Part shown: piece by piece, positions 1 to 10,077 of the stretch
Layout: every line of letters begins with the position of its first letter
Position numbering within the stretch: the stretch's first letter is position 1
Assembly (NCBI GenBank): GCA_016869835.1
Contig: VGDH01000007.1
Location: 1 to 48,120 of the forward strand
DNA: 48,120 nt
Source: Alphaproteobacteria bacterium
GTDB taxonomy: Bacteria > Pseudomonadota > Alphaproteobacteria > Rhodobacterales > Rhodobacteraceae
Direction: 5' to 3'
Program-made: the position numbers and the translations under genes
The notes under the pieces: model-generated
What the model was told of the DNA's origin: nothing
The model's input: only the letters and a program-made list of their open reading frames with translations
Database searches by the model: none

Positions 1-1236
1 TTCCACCCGGTGCCCCTGCTCCGCCGCCGCCCGCGCCGCCTCCAACCCCGCAGGCCCGGCACCCACCACCAGCACCGATTTCGGCGCATCGGCCCGCGCG
101 AACCGATCCCCACCCCATTCCCACTCGCGGCCCACCGAAGGGTTCACAAGGCAAGAAATCCAGTAATCGCGCGACCGCCGCCCCCAGCACATCTGATTGC
201 AAGAGATACAGCCGCGAATATCCTCGGCCCGCCCCTCGGTCACCTTGCGCGCCAGATGCGGGTCGGCGATCTGCCCGCGCACGATCGACACCATATCCGC
301 CTCGCCCGAGGCCAGAATGGTCTCGGCGTTGTCTGGCGTCCGCACCCCCGCCTCGGATGTGATGACCGCGTGCTTCACCACCGCTTTCAGCCGCGCGGTC
401 AAAGGCGTCGTCAGCTTTTCGCCCTCGGTAAAGGCGGGGATGATGCCCTCAAACTCCAGATAGCTGCCATAGCCGCAGGTGACATAGTCAACGTCGCCCG
501 TTGCATCATGCAGCGCGATGATCTCGCACAGATCATCGGCCGACAAAGACACCGAATAGCCTGGCGAATAGCTGATGGCCAAACCGATGATGAACTCCAG
601 CCCGCAATCGCGGCGGATGCGGGCGATCAATTCGCGCGAAAACCGGGTGCGGTTTTCCAAAGAACCGCCCCATTGGTCGGTGCGCTGGTTGGACCAAGGG
701 GTCCAGAACTGATCAATCAACGAGTGATAGGCCGCCCAAACCTCCACCCCCTGAAAGCCGCAGGCCTGCGCGCGGCGGGCAGCGGCGGCGTGGGCCTCCA
801 GCACCTCATCAATCTCGGCTTCGGTCATCTCATGGCTGCCGTCGCTGTCATGATAAGACGGCCCGCCCGAAGGCGACCAATGCGGCTGAAACGACAGATC
901 CGAATCGCCATGCGCGCCGACATGGTAAATCTGCTGTACAATCACCGCGCCCGCGGCTTTCACCTTGTCGGTGATCGCCTGAAAATGCGGGATCACCGCA
1001 TCGGATTCATGCGCCAGATTGCCCCGCGTCAAAACCCCGGTGCGGTGCGCGGGCACCGGTTCGGTCACGATAATACCCGCCCCGCCCAGCGCGCGTTCCA
1101 GCCAATAGGCCCCTTGGCGGGCCAGTGGCAGACCCCCTTCAGCCATGTTGTTGGTGTGCGCGCCAAAGACGATCCGGTTGCGCAGGGTCTTGCCACGCAA
1201 GGTCACGGGCGACAAAAGGCGGGGATGCTGGGTCAT
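1..1236 (-). CDS. NADH:flavin oxidoreductase / FAD-dependent oxidoreductase (N-methylproline demethylase / 2,4-dienoyl-CoA reductase-like), truncated by the window edge
   Basis: Minus-strand reading frame open to the window edge: MTQHPRLLSPVTLRGKTLRNRIVFGAHTNNMAEGGLP...GCISCNQMCWGRRSRDYWISCLVNPSVGREW...KSVLVVGAGPAGLEAARAAAEQGH. TIM-barrel OYE start, CxxCxxxC Fe-S motif and Rossmann GAGPAG. Missing from the ORF track because it leaves the window. Confidence 0.9.
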   Translation of the reverse strand, partial: MTQHPRLLSPVTLRGKTLRNRIVFGAHTNNMAEGGLPLARQGAYWLERALGGAGIIVTEPVPAHRTGVLTRGNLAHESDAVIPHFQAITDKVKAAGAVIVQQIYHVGAHGDSDLSFQPHWSPSGGPSYHDSDGSHEMTEAEIDEVLEAHAAAARRAQACGFQGVEVWAAYHSLIDQFWTPWSNQRTDQWGGSLENRTRFSRELIARIRRDCGLEFIIGLAISYSPGYSVSLSADDLCEIIALHDATGDVDYVTCGYGSYLEFEGIIPAFTEGEKLTTPLTARLKAVVKHAVITSEAGVRTPDNAETILASGEADMVSIVRGQIADPHLARKVTEGRAEDIRGCISCNQMCWGRRSRDYWISCLVNPSVGREWEWGGDRFARADAPKSVLVVGAGPAGLEAARAAAEQGHRVE

Positions 1237-1305
1237 GTCGGATCCTTCGGCTGATGCCAAAGGGAAGAATAAATCGACATATGTGTCAAGTTTTCTTTGG
1301 GCAAA

Positions 1306-1333
1306 GAAAAACCCCGGCCAAGGCCGGGGTTTC
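1306..1333 (-). terminator. Rho-independent terminator downstream of the aldehyde dehydrogenase
   Basis: On the - strand AAACCCCGGCCTTGGCCGGGGTTTTT, directly after the stop at 1337. Confidence 0.8.
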
Positions 1334-1336
1334 GCG

Positions 1337-2782
1337 TCAGCCTTGGCTCGGGTCCCAGGCGGAAACCGCCTTGACCTCAAGGAATTCTTCCAAGCCCCAG
1401 ATGCCACCCTCGCGCGCGCGGCCCGACTGTTTCACCCCGCCAAAGGGTGACCCGGCCGCCCGGCTCTTGCCGTTCATCTGCACCATGCCCGCCTTCAGCG
1501 CACGGGCCATCCGGTTGCGCTTGGCCCCATCTTGGCTTTGCACATAATGCGTCAGGCCATAGGGCGAGTCATTGGCGATGCGCACCGCATCCGCCTCATC
1601 CTCAAAGGGAATCATGCACAGGACCGGGCCAAAGATCTCCTCGCGCTCAATCGTCATGCCCGGCACCACATCGGCAAAGACCGTCGGCTTCACAAAGTAA
1701 CCGCGGTTAAACTCATCCGGCAGGCCCGGCCCCCCGGCCACCAGACGCGCGCCCTCGTCGATGCCCTTCTGGATATAGCCCTGAATCTGCTCCCACTGGC
1801 GCTTGTTCACCACCGGGCCGATATGGCTGCCCTCTTCCAGCGCATTGCCAACCTTGATCTCACTGGCGACCTGTGCGGCGATTTCCACCGCCTTGTCATA
1901 GGCCCCACGCTGCACCAGCATCCGGCTGGGTGCGTTGCAGGACTGGCCGGTGTTGTCCATCATATGCCGCACACCACGCTCCACCGCGCGATCATCGGCA
2001 TCGGCGAAGATCACATTGGCCCCCTTGCCCCCCAGCTCCAGCGTCACACGCTTCAACGTCTCGGCGGCGGCCTTGGAAATCGCCCGGCCCGCACGGGTTG
2101 ATCCGGTGAAGGAAATCATCTCGACATCCGGGTGGCTCGACAGGCGGCTGCCCACGCCTGCGCCATCGCCGTTCACCAGGTTGAACACGCCAGGCGGCAG
2201 GCCCGCGTCATGGCAGAACTCGGCAAAGATCATCGCATTGAGCGGGGATTCTTCCGAAGGCTTCAACACACAGGTGCAGCCCGCCAGAATCGCCGGAATC
2301 GCCTTGAGCGCGATCTGGTTCATCGGCCAGTTCCACGGCGTGATCAGACCCACAACGCCAATCGGCTCCAGAATGATGCGGTCATTTGGGGCATGGTCGC
2401 CCAGCGGGCGATCCCATTCCAGCGTGTCAAAGGCGGTCAGGAAATTGCCCGCGTGCCAGGGCAAACAGGGCGCCTGCTGCTCACGCGCATGTTTCAGTGG
2501 CGATCCCATTTCCAGGCTGATGGCATGGGCCAACTCTTCCTTGCGCGCCTCATACTGCTCCAAGATCCGCACTACTGCCGCGCGGCGGGTGGCAGGCGGG
2601 GTCGCAGCCCAGGCCGGGAACGCGGCCTTGGCGGCGGCCACAGCAGCATCGCAATCGGCCTCGGACCCCAGCGAGATCACCGCCACCGGCTCTTCGTTCG
2701 ACGGGTTGATGACCGGGCAATCGCGCCCCGCAATCGGGGCGACCCAACGGCCATTGATGTAGAAATCGCGCTTGATAAGCAT
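1337..2782 (-). CDS. Aldehyde dehydrogenase family protein
   Basis: ORF with ALDH motifs (TPWNWPMNQIALK, FTGSTRAGRAI, LELGGKGANVIF, GQSCNAPSRM, EEIFGPV). Start set to MLIKRDFYINGRW because AAGGAGG precedes it; the ORF-track start is 26 codons upstream. Confidence 0.95.
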   Translation of the reverse strand: MLIKRDFYINGRWVAPIAGRDCPVINPSNEEPVAVISLGSEADCDAAVAAAKAAFPAWAATPPATRRAAVVRILEQYEARKEELAHAISLEMGSPLKHAREQQAPCLPWHAGNFLTAFDTLEWDRPLGDHAPNDRIILEPIGVVGLITPWNWPMNQIALKAIPAILAGCTCVLKPSEESPLNAMIFAEFCHDAGLPPGVFNLVNGDGAGVGSRLSSHPDVEMISFTGSTRAGRAISKAAAETLKRVTLELGGKGANVIFADADDRAVERGVRHMMDNTGQSCNAPSRMLVQRGAYDKAVEIAAQVASEIKVGNALEEGSHIGPVVNKRQWEQIQGYIQKGIDEGARLVAGGPGLPDEFNRGYFVKPTVFADVVPGMTIEREEIFGPVLCMIPFEDEADAVRIANDSPYGLTHYVQSQDGAKRNRMARALKAGMVQMNGKSRAAGSPFGGVKQSGRAREGGIWGLEEFLEVKAVSAWDPSQG

Positions 2783-3033
2783 GCCGCCCTCCTTCGGTTT
2801 GGCCGCAACCTGACAGGGCAGGCAGATTCCGGCAAGGGGCGGGGGCGACAATTTGATCAAAGATGCGACGCTGGCAGAACATCGGTTCCACTTGGCAGCG
2901 CAAAAGCAGACCGTTGTTTTGCCCTTGGCCCCCAGGCCGCGATTCGGTCCTTAACTTGCCCTGCGGCCCCATGGCCCGGTGCAATCTGCCCCGCCGCAGG
3001 CTAAGTCAGCAGCATCACAACCCGTAGTTTCCC

Positions 3034-3690
3034 ATGGCCGTTCGCATCAACGGCACCGCCCCCGATTTCACCGCCGAAAGCACCGCCGGCACCATCCGCT
3101 TTCATGACTGGCTGGGCGACAGCTATGCCATCATCTTCTCGCATCCGCGCGACTTTACCCCGGTCTGCACCACGGAATTCGGTGCCGTGGCCCAACTCGC
3201 CGCCGAATGGAAAAAGCGCAACACCAAGGTGATCGGCGTCTCGGTAGACTCTGTGGCCGATCACGAGAAATGGAAGCGCGACATCGAAGCCTTCTCGGGT
3301 GCCCCCGCCGACTTTCCGATCATCGACGATGTGTCGCTGACGGTGTCCAAGGCCTATGACATGCTGCCGGCCGACTACTGTCTGCCGACCGAAGGCCGCA
3401 CCCCCGCCAATTCGGCCACCGTGCGGACGGTCTATATCATCGGGCCGGACAAGAAGGTGCGGCTGACCATGTCCTACCCCATGTCGGTCGGTCGCAACTT
3501 TGCGGAAATCCTGCGCGCGCTGGATGCGGTGCAGGCCACCGATGGCGTGCCCTTTGCCACCCCTGCCAACTGGGTGCCGGGGCAAGATGTGATCGTGGCG
3601 ATGTCGGTGTCGACCGATGACGCCAAGGCGCGGTTCGGCGATCTGGACATAAAGCTGCCCTATCTGCGCTTTGCCAAGCGCCCGGCATAA
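3034..3690 (+). CDS. Peroxiredoxin (1-Cys / Prx6-type)
   Basis: MAVRINGTAPDFTAESTAG...FSHPRDFTPVCTTEFG motif; 218 aa. Confidence 0.95.
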   Translation: MAVRINGTAPDFTAESTAGTIRFHDWLGDSYAIIFSHPRDFTPVCTTEFGAVAQLAAEWKKRNTKVIGVSVDSVADHEKWKRDIEAFSGAPADFPIIDDVSLTVSKAYDMLPADYCLPTEGRTPANSATVRTVYIIGPDKKVRLTMSYPMSVGRNFAEILRALDAVQATDGVPFATPANWVPGQDVIVAMSVSTDDAKARFGDLDIKLPYLRFAKRPA

Positions 3691-3695
3691 GACAG

Positions 3696-3724
3696 GAAAA
3701 CGGGGCCGAAAGGCCCCGTTTTTC
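3696..3724 (+). terminator. Intrinsic (probably bidirectional) terminator between convergent peroxiredoxin and dadA
   Basis: AAAACGGGGCCGAAAGGCCCCGTTTTT. Confidence 0.85.
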
Positions 3725-3749
3725 TGTGCCAGTGGTCACCATCGCGGCC

Positions 3750-5054
3750 CTATTCCGCCGGAACGGCCTGCGGTTCGGCCAGCGGACGGCCCGCGCCGTC
3801 GCGCTGATAGCGGGCATAACCCAGATCCGACACGTCGATCTCGGCCCGGCGGCCCGAAATCACATCGGCCAGCACCCGGCCCGACCCGGCCGCCATGGTC
3901 CAGCCCAGCGTGCCATGGCCGGTGTTGAGATAAAGGTTCGGCACGGTTGACCGGCCGACCAAAGGCGTGCCGTCCGGCGTCATCGGGCGCAGGCCGGTCC
4001 AGAACTCGGCCCGGCTCTGGTCGCCCGCCCCGCCGAACAGATCCTCCACCGACAGCTCCAACGTCGCGCGCCGCCGCTTGGGCAGGCTGTGCGAAAAGCC
4101 CGCAATCTCGGCCATGCCGCCCACACGGATCCGGTCGCCCAGCCGGGTGATGGCGATCTTGTAGGTCTCATCCATCACGGTCGACACCGGGGCGCGGGTC
4201 TCATCCACGATCGGCACGGTGATCGAATAACCCTTCATCGGATAGACCGGCAGGCGCATGCCAAAGGGCCGCGCCAAAGCGGGCGAATAGCTGCCCATGG
4301 CCAGCACAAAGGCATCCGCCCCCAAGGCCCCCTCGCTTGTCTGCACGGCGGTGATCCGGCGCCCATCGCTCTCCAGCGCCTTGATCTCGACCCCCCAGCG
4401 AAAGCTGCCCCCCGCCGCCGCCGCCATCTCGGCCAACCGGTTGGTGAACTTGAAGCAATCGCCGGTTTCATCCCCCGGCAGACGCAGGCCGCCGGCAATC
4501 TTGTCGCGGTTCGGCGCAAGGCCGGGCTCGGCGGCGATGCAGCCATCGGCGTCCAGCACCTCGAACGGCACGCCATCGGCGCGCAGCACCGCAATGTCCT
4601 TTTCCGCCGCCGCCACCTGCTTTTCGGTGCGGAAAAGCTGCAGCGTGCCCTTGGTGCGCTCGTCATAGGAAATGCCGGTTTCCGCGCGCAATTCGATCAG
4701 GCAATCGCGCGAGTATTCCGCCAGCCGCACCATGCGCGACTTGTTCACCGAATATGCCGAAGTGGTGCAATTGGCCAGCATCCGGAACGTCCACTCGATC
4801 ATCGCCGGGTCCGGGCGCGGCTGAATGACCAAAGGCGCGTGGCGCTGGAACAGCCATTTCAGCGCCTTCAGCGGCACGCCCGGCGCGGCCCAGGGGCTGG
4901 CATAGCCGGGGCTGATCTCGCCCGCATTGGCGAAAGAGGTCTCCAGCGCCGGGCCCGACTGACGGTCGATCACCGACACCTCATGGCCGGCCTTGGCCAG
5001 GTAACAAGCCGAAGTCACACCGATCACACCGGCACCAAGGACGACGACACGCAT
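3750..5054 (-). CDS. dadA: D-amino acid dehydrogenase
   Basis: [64 protein letters not shown] is the DadA N-terminus; GGAGCC SD before the ATG at 5054. The ORF-track extension to 5195 looks spurious. Confidence 0.95.
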   Translation of the reverse strand: MRVVVLGAGVIGVTSACYLAKAGHEVSVIDRQSGPALETSFANAGEISPGYASPWAAPGVPLKALKWLFQRHAPLVIQPRPDPAMIEWTFRMLANCTTSAYSVNKSRMVRLAEYSRDCLIELRAETGISYDERTKGTLQLFRTEKQVAAAEKDIAVLRADGVPFEVLDADGCIAAEPGLAPNRDKIAGGLRLPGDETGDCFKFTNRLAEMAAAAGGSFRWGVEIKALESDGRRITAVQTSEGALGADAFVLAMGSYSPALARPFGMRLPVYPMKGYSITVPIVDETRAPVSTVMDETYKIAITRLGDRIRVGGMAEIAGFSHSLPKRRRATLELSVEDLFGGAGDQSRAEFWTGLRPMTPDGTPLVGRSTVPNLYLNTGHGTLGWTMAAGSGRVLADVISGRRAEIDVSDLGYARYQRDGAGRPLAEPQAVPAE

Positions 5055-5211
5055 GGAAGGCTCCTGTTTCGCGGGACTTGGCGCGAAAATAGCGGATCGG
5101 CAGGAAAGGTTTTGGGGATCTTGGCGGTAAATTGAACCGATGGCGCAATATTCATCCTTGAGTTGGTAGTTTAATCGAAGAATCCACCGACCCATCAGAA
5201 TTCCAACGAAG

Positions 5212-5240
5212 AAAAAAGCCCCGGACCTGCCGGGGCTTTT
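5212..5240 (-). terminator. Terminator downstream of pnp
   Basis: Minus strand: AAAAGCCCCGGCAGGTCCGGGGCTTTTTTC. Confidence 0.85.
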
Positions 5241-5264
5241 CCAGATTTCACAGCGAAAAGGCGA

Positions 5265-7406
5265 TCAGGCCTCGGCGCTTTCCTCTTTCTTCTCGACGAT
5301 CTCGGCACCGGTCTCCTGATCGACCATCTTCATGCCAAGGCGCACCTTGCCGCGGTCGTCAAAGCCCAGAAGCTTGACCTTCACTTCCTGACCTTCTTTC
5401 AAAAGCTCATTGGGGTGGTTCAGGCGCTTGTTGGCGATCTGGCTCACATGCACCAGACCATCGCGCTTGCCAAAGAAGTTCACGAAGGCCCCAAAGTCGA
5501 CCAGCTTCACCACCTTGCCGGTGTAGATCTGGCCTTCTTCCGGCTCTGCCACGATCGACCAGATCATGTCATAGGCCTTCTTGATGGCAGCCGCATCCGA
5601 CGAGGCGATCTTGATGATGCCGTCATCGTTGATATCCACCTTGGCACCCGAGGTCTCCACGATCTCGCGGATGACCTTGCCGCCCGAGCCGATCACTTCG
5701 CGGATCTTGTCGGTCGGGATCTGCAGGGTTTCGATCTTCGGCGCATATTCCGAGAAGCCTTGCGGCGCGGAAAGCGACTTGTTCATCTCGCCCAGGATAT
5801 GCAGACGCCCGTCCTTGGCCTGCGCCAAAGCCTGCTTCATGATTTCCGGGGTGATCCCGGCAATCTTGATGTCCATCTGCAACGAGGTGATGCCCGCAGC
5901 CGTGCCAGCCACCTTGAAGTCCATATCGCCCAAGTGATCTTCATCGCCCAGGATATCGGTCAAGACGGCCCATTTGCCGTCATCTTCCAGGATCAGACCC
6001 ATGGCCACACCAGCCACCGGGGCTTTCAGCGGCACACCTGCATCCATCATCGACAAAGAGCCACCGCAGACCGAAGCCATGGACGACGAGCCGTTCGATT
6101 CGGTGATCTCCGACACCACGCGAATGGTATAGGGGAAGTCGGTCGGCGCCGGCAAAACCGCCTGCAACGCACGCCATGCCAGCTTGCCATGGCCAATCTC
6201 ACGACGACCGGGCGAACCGACGCGGCCCACTTCGCCCACCGAATAGGGCGGGAAGTTGTAGTGCAGCAGGAAATTCGACCGGGTGTTGCCATTCAGCGCG
6301 TCGATGATCTGCTCATCTTCACCGGTGCCAAGGGTGGTCACAACCAGACCCTGGGTTTCGCCACGGGTGAACAGGGCCGAACCATGGGTGCGCGGCAGGA
6401 TGCCGGTTTCGCAGACGATCGGGCGAACGGTCTTGGTGTCGCGGCCGTCGATGCGGGCACCCGAGTTCACCACGTCACCGCGCAGGATCGAGGATTCCAG
6501 CTTCTTGATCGCCGAACCAAGGTTGATATCGGCCTTGTCCTCATCCGACAGCGCCGCCTTGATGGCCTCGACGGCGGCATCAATCGCGTTGGTGCGGTCC
6601 TGCTTGTCGCGGATCGCGAAAGCGGCGCGCATCTGCGCCTCACCGGCTGCCTTCACCTTGGCATAGATCGCCGACAGATCGGGCGGGGTGAAATCGAAGG
6701 GCTCATTGGCGGCTTCTTCGGCCAGATCCAGGATCAGGTCGATGACCGGCTGCATCTGCTGATGGCCAAAGACCACCGCGCCCAGCATTTCCTCTTCGGT
6801 CAGCTCATAGGCTTCCGATTCCACCATCATCACGGCGTCCTTGGTCCCGGCAACCACCAGGTCCAGACGCTGCTCGGGCTTCAGACGCAGTTGCGTCATG
6901 TCGTCCATGGCCGGGTTCAGCACATATTTGCCATCGACAAAGCCGACGCGCGCTGCGCCGATCGGGCCCATGAAAGGCACGCCCGAAATGGTCAGCGCCG
7001 CCGAGGCGGCGATCATCGCCACGATATCGGGGTCATTCACCAGATCGCAGGACAGCACAGTCGCCATGACCAGAACTTCGTTCTTGAAGCCTTCGACAAA
7101 CAGCGGACGGCAGGGCCGGTCAATCAGGCGGGAAACCAGCGTTTCCTTCTCCGAAGGCCGCGCCTCGCGCTTGAAAAAGCCGCCGGGAATCTTGCCGGCC
7201 GCATAGTATTTTTCCTGATAATGCACGGTCAGCGGGAAAAAGTCCTGCCCCGGCTTGGCCGATTTGGCGAAGGTCACGTTGGCCATGACCGAGGTTTCGC
7301 CCAGCGTGGCAATGACCGAACCGTCAGCCTGACGGGCAACCTTGCCGGTTTCCAGAGTCAGCGTCTCACCGCCCCACTGGATTGATTTCTTCGTTACGTT
7401 GAACAT
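5265..7406 (-). CDS. pnp: Polyribonucleotide nucleotidyltransferase
   Basis: 713 aa with RNase PH domains, KH ([26 protein letters not shown]) and S1 ([20 protein letters not shown]) domains. Confidence 0.98.
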   Translation of the reverse strand: MFNVTKKSIQWGGETLTLETGKVARQADGSVIATLGETSVMANVTFAKSAKPGQDFFPLTVHYQEKYYAAGKIPGGFFKREARPSEKETLVSRLIDRPCRPLFVEGFKNEVLVMATVLSCDLVNDPDIVAMIAASAALTISGVPFMGPIGAARVGFVDGKYVLNPAMDDMTQLRLKPEQRLDLVVAGTKDAVMMVESEAYELTEEEMLGAVVFGHQQMQPVIDLILDLAEEAANEPFDFTPPDLSAIYAKVKAAGEAQMRAAFAIRDKQDRTNAIDAAVEAIKAALSDEDKADINLGSAIKKLESSILRGDVVNSGARIDGRDTKTVRPIVCETGILPRTHGSALFTRGETQGLVVTTLGTGEDEQIIDALNGNTRSNFLLHYNFPPYSVGEVGRVGSPGRREIGHGKLAWRALQAVLPAPTDFPYTIRVVSEITESNGSSSMASVCGGSLSMMDAGVPLKAPVAGVAMGLILEDDGKWAVLTDILGDEDHLGDMDFKVAGTAAGITSLQMDIKIAGITPEIMKQALAQAKDGRLHILGEMNKSLSAPQGFSEYAPKIETLQIPTDKIREVIGSGGKVIREIVETSGAKVDINDDGIIKIASSDAAAIKKAYDMIWSIVAEPEEGQIYTGKVVKLVDFGAFVNFFGKRDGLVHVSQIANKRLNHPNELLKEGQEVKVKLLGFDDRGKVRLGMKMVDQETGAEIVEKKEESAEA

Positions 7407-7654
7407 CTATCGTTCCCTATCTGGAAGCACCCACAGGCCCCTTGCCCGTGTCTTCCGTTTGCATGGCGGCCCCATTGCCGCCGCCCCCTATCCTATGCAT
7501 GCGGCCGGGGGCGGGCCTCACGTCGCAGATGGCCGGCGCATACAGGAAAACGGTTGCCTTGGGAAGGGCCGTGGCAAGGCTGGCCCCGAAGAGGGGGTGA
7601 CGCGACAGGCAGAGGTCTGGCATCATCGGCGCAACGGGGTGTGGAGGGTGCGGC

Positions 7655-8428
7655 ATGGGTGCCTGAGGCGTTGGCCTGTTTTCCGAGGATACGGCCTGCG
7701 ATGTGCGCGACGCTTTGCGCGCGGCACTGGACGAGGGAACCGCCGCAGAGGCGGCGCGAGACCGGGTGCTGGTGCAGTTCGCCGCCGCGCTGGAGGATGC
7801 CGAGGAAGCGCCGCTGGTCTGGCTGGCGCTGGCTGCGACGGCATGGGAGGCGGGGCGGCTGGACGATGCCACGCGGAACCGAGCGCTAGGGGTGATTGCG
7901 CGCGGCGAGGGGATGGCGCGCTGGCAGGAAGCGGGCCTTGGCCCACGGAGGCAGGCCGAGCTGGCGCGGCTGGCCGAGCGGTTGCAAAGCCCGCAGAAGG
8001 CAGCCGTTCCGATACGCAAGAAGCGCGGATTCATCAGCGCCTGGGCCGTGGGTGAAATCATCGGGTTCCGGCAAGACAGCGGCAAGCGGCTGGCTCTGCA
8101 TGTCGTGGGGCATACTGCGGGCGAGGTGGGCGCTTTTGCGGTGGTCAACCTTCTGGACTGGATTTCCGACAGCGCGCCGCCGGACGCGGCCGATCTGGCC
8201 GATGCCCGGCCGATCCTGTTTCCGCCCGAATGGGACCTGTCTCTGCCCAAGAGCGCCGATCTGTGCCTGACGCTGACGCGCCGCATGGAAAGGGAAGACC
8301 GCTTTGCCCGCTGGGGCCTGCACCGCGCGCCAGAACAGCGGGGCCCCTTCGACGAGACGTCGGTGTCCTACGTCGGCCCGGCGCTGTTTGACAGGGACAT
8401 CGTGGGCAAGTGGAGGGCAGAGCGCTAG
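7655..8428 (+). pseudogene. DUF4259-like protein with an in-frame TGA at codon 4 (intact ORF only from GTG 7703)
   Basis: GGAGGG SD then ATG GGT GCC TGA GGC GTT GGC CTG TTT TCC GAG GAT ACG GCC... = MGA*GVGLFSEDTACDVRDALRAAL, in frame with the ORF-track protein 7703..8428. Consistent with an MGAWG-type N-terminus in which Trp became stop. Confidence 0.6.
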
Positions 8429-9384
8429 AACACCGCATGCGCGCCCCGGTCGTCTGCCAGACGGCCCTCAACCAGCGCGGTATAGTGGTCCTCCAGCCGG
8501 TCCGTGCCAAATTCCGGCGTCGCCTCGGCGTCATAGGCCCCGGTTGCCCGGTTCCAGACCAGCATGGATTCGGTCGCATAATAACGCCCGATGCGGGCAA
8601 GATTGGCCTTCTCGGCCAGCCGTGGCGACAGGCGGCCGAGGCCCGACAAAAGCGCGATGATCCCGTCCATCAGCGCCACCGGAACCCGCCTGACCCGCAC
8701 CGCGCACCCTGTCGCCACCTCCAGCATCCGTGCCTGATCCAAAGGCGTGATCGCCGGGCCCGGCCCGCCAATGGGCAGAATGCGGTTCTCGCAGGCCGGA
8801 TCGGTCAGACAGCCCACCAAAAACCGCCCCAGATCGGCATCCGAAATCGGCTTGCAGGCGGTCAATTGCCCATCGCCGAACACCAGAAACGGCTTGCCCG
8901 CCGCAACCCGGCCCACCTGCCCCGATAATGATTTGAAAAACGCCGTCGGTCGCACGATCGACCATGTGATCGCCTCGGCCTGCAATTCGGCCTCAAAAGC
9001 CAGTTTCGCGCGCTGAAACTCCAACAGCGGCCGTTGCACGCAGATGGCCGACAAAAGCACAAATCGCGGAACACCCGCCGCCACCGCATCGGCGAGCGCC
9101 AGACTGTTGGCGCGATGATCAATCGCCCAGGCATCCTTTGGCGCCCCCGTGCGGCTGGCAAGGCACGAGATCACCGCATCAAACCGCGCCTCTTGCATCC
9201 CGGCCCGCAAGGCCCCCGCTTGCGTCACATCCGCCTCAAGCCGCGCGCGAGCCTCCGGCCCGGTTGCGCCGGGCCGCACCACCGCCACCACCTGATGCCC
9301 CGCCGCCACCAAGGCCGCCGCCGTGGCCCGGCCAATCGTGCCGGTCGCCCCCAGCAAAAGCACGCGCAAGGATGGGTTCGCCAT
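8425..9384 (-). CDS. bciA: Divinyl (proto)chlorophyllide a 8-vinyl reductase-like NAD(P)H-binding protein
   Basis: N-terminal GATGTIGRA Rossmann motif plus LLSAICVQRPLLEFQRAKLAFEAELQ, the hallmark of BciA/plant DVR; also IGGPGPAITPLDQ. Confidence 0.85.
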   Translation of the reverse strand: MANPSLRVLLLGATGTIGRATAAALVAAGHQVVAVVRPGATGPEARARLEADVTQAGALRAGMQEARFDAVISCLASRTGAPKDAWAIDHRANSLALADAVAAGVPRFVLLSAICVQRPLLEFQRAKLAFEAELQAEAITWSIVRPTAFFKSLSGQVGRVAAGKPFLVFGDGQLTACKPISDADLGRFLVGCLTDPACENRILPIGGPGPAITPLDQARMLEVATGCAVRVRRVPVALMDGIIALLSGLGRLSPRLAEKANLARIGRYYATESMLVWNRATGAYDAEATPEFGTDRLEDHYTALVEGRLADDRGAHAVF

Positions 9385-9427
9385 CACAGCCCCTTCTTGG
9401 ATCTTGCCGCAGCCTAGCACATCGCAA

Positions 9428-9464
9428 ACGAAAAACGCCCGCAGCTTTCGCCGCGGGCGTTTCG
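9428..9464 (-). terminator. Terminator downstream of rpsO
   Basis: Inverted repeat ACGCCCGC...GCGGGCGT with a T-rich tail on the - strand (AAAAA on the + strand). Confidence 0.8.
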
Positions 9465-9481
9465 GGAAACCTTCGCTCCGC

Positions 9482-9751
9482 TTAGCGGCGCAGGCCCAGA
9501 CGCGAGATCAGCGAGGCATAGCGCGCTTCGTCCTTGGACTTCAGATAGTCCAGAAGCTTGCGGCGCTGGGCAACCATCATCAAAAGACCCCGACGCGAGT
9601 GGTTGTCTTTCTTGTGGCCCTTGAAATGCTCGGTCAGCGTGGCGATGCGCGACGACAGGATCGCAACCTGAACTTCCGGCGAACCGGTGTCGCCTTCCTT
9701 GGTTGCATATTCCTTGATCAGGCGGGCTTTTTGTTCAACGGTGATCGACAT
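9482..9751 (-). CDS. rpsO: 30S ribosomal protein S15
   Basis: [71 protein letters not shown]..., 89 aa. Confidence 0.98.
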   Translation of the reverse strand: MSITVEQKARLIKEYATKEGDTGSPEVQVAILSSRIATLTEHFKGHKKDNHSRRGLLMMVAQRRKLLDYLKSKDEARYASLISRLGLRR

Positions 9752-9875
9752 CGGATGTCTCCTTAACGGTAAAGTTGACGGCACAAGCCGGGATGTCGTC
9801 CAGCAAGGCCCTTGATGCACCAAAAGGGCAGCCCGCCCATCACGGGCGGATGGGGGCATATAGACGGGGTTCGGC

Positions 9876-9900
9876 CAAAAGAAAAGCCCCGAATCGGGGG
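9876..9900 (-). terminator. Terminator-like hairpin about 125 nt upstream of the rpsO start
   Basis: Minus strand: CCCCCGATTCGGGGCTTTTC. Confidence 0.45.
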
Positions 9901-10077
9901 GCAGGAACGGCGTTTACCATAGGCTCAGATTATTGGCCGCAGCCCAAGACCGAACTGAAGATCAGACCTGGCTCGTGCTAAGGTGGTATTCGACATGCGG
10001 CTTTTGTCCGCGTTTTTGGAATTTATGGTTAACAAACCGTTTAGCGCCGCATAGGAAACTCTACCTTAGGCTGAATC

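Noticed and set aside
10-1254. 414-aa + strand ORF at the window start
   Set aside because: The - strand reads a canonical flavin oxidoreductase; the + ORF is its shadow.
4089-5135. 348-aa + strand ORF opposite dadA
   Set aside because: Shadow ORF of DadA; no recognisable motifs.
5415-7385. 656-aa + strand ORF opposite pnp
   Set aside because: Antisense to complete PNPase; composition artefact of high GC.
7664-7666. TGA as selenocysteine, or genome-wide recoding of TGA as Trp
   Set aside because: No SECIS-like element or selenoprotein context; many genes here use TGA as a genuine stop in ATGA/GTGA overlaps, so recoding is not tenable. Trp-to-stop mutation is simpler.
7417-8286. 289-aa - strand ORF opposite the DUF4259-like gene
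   Set aside because: Low-complexity Ser/Ala/Arg-rich translation; the + strand frame is the protein-like one.
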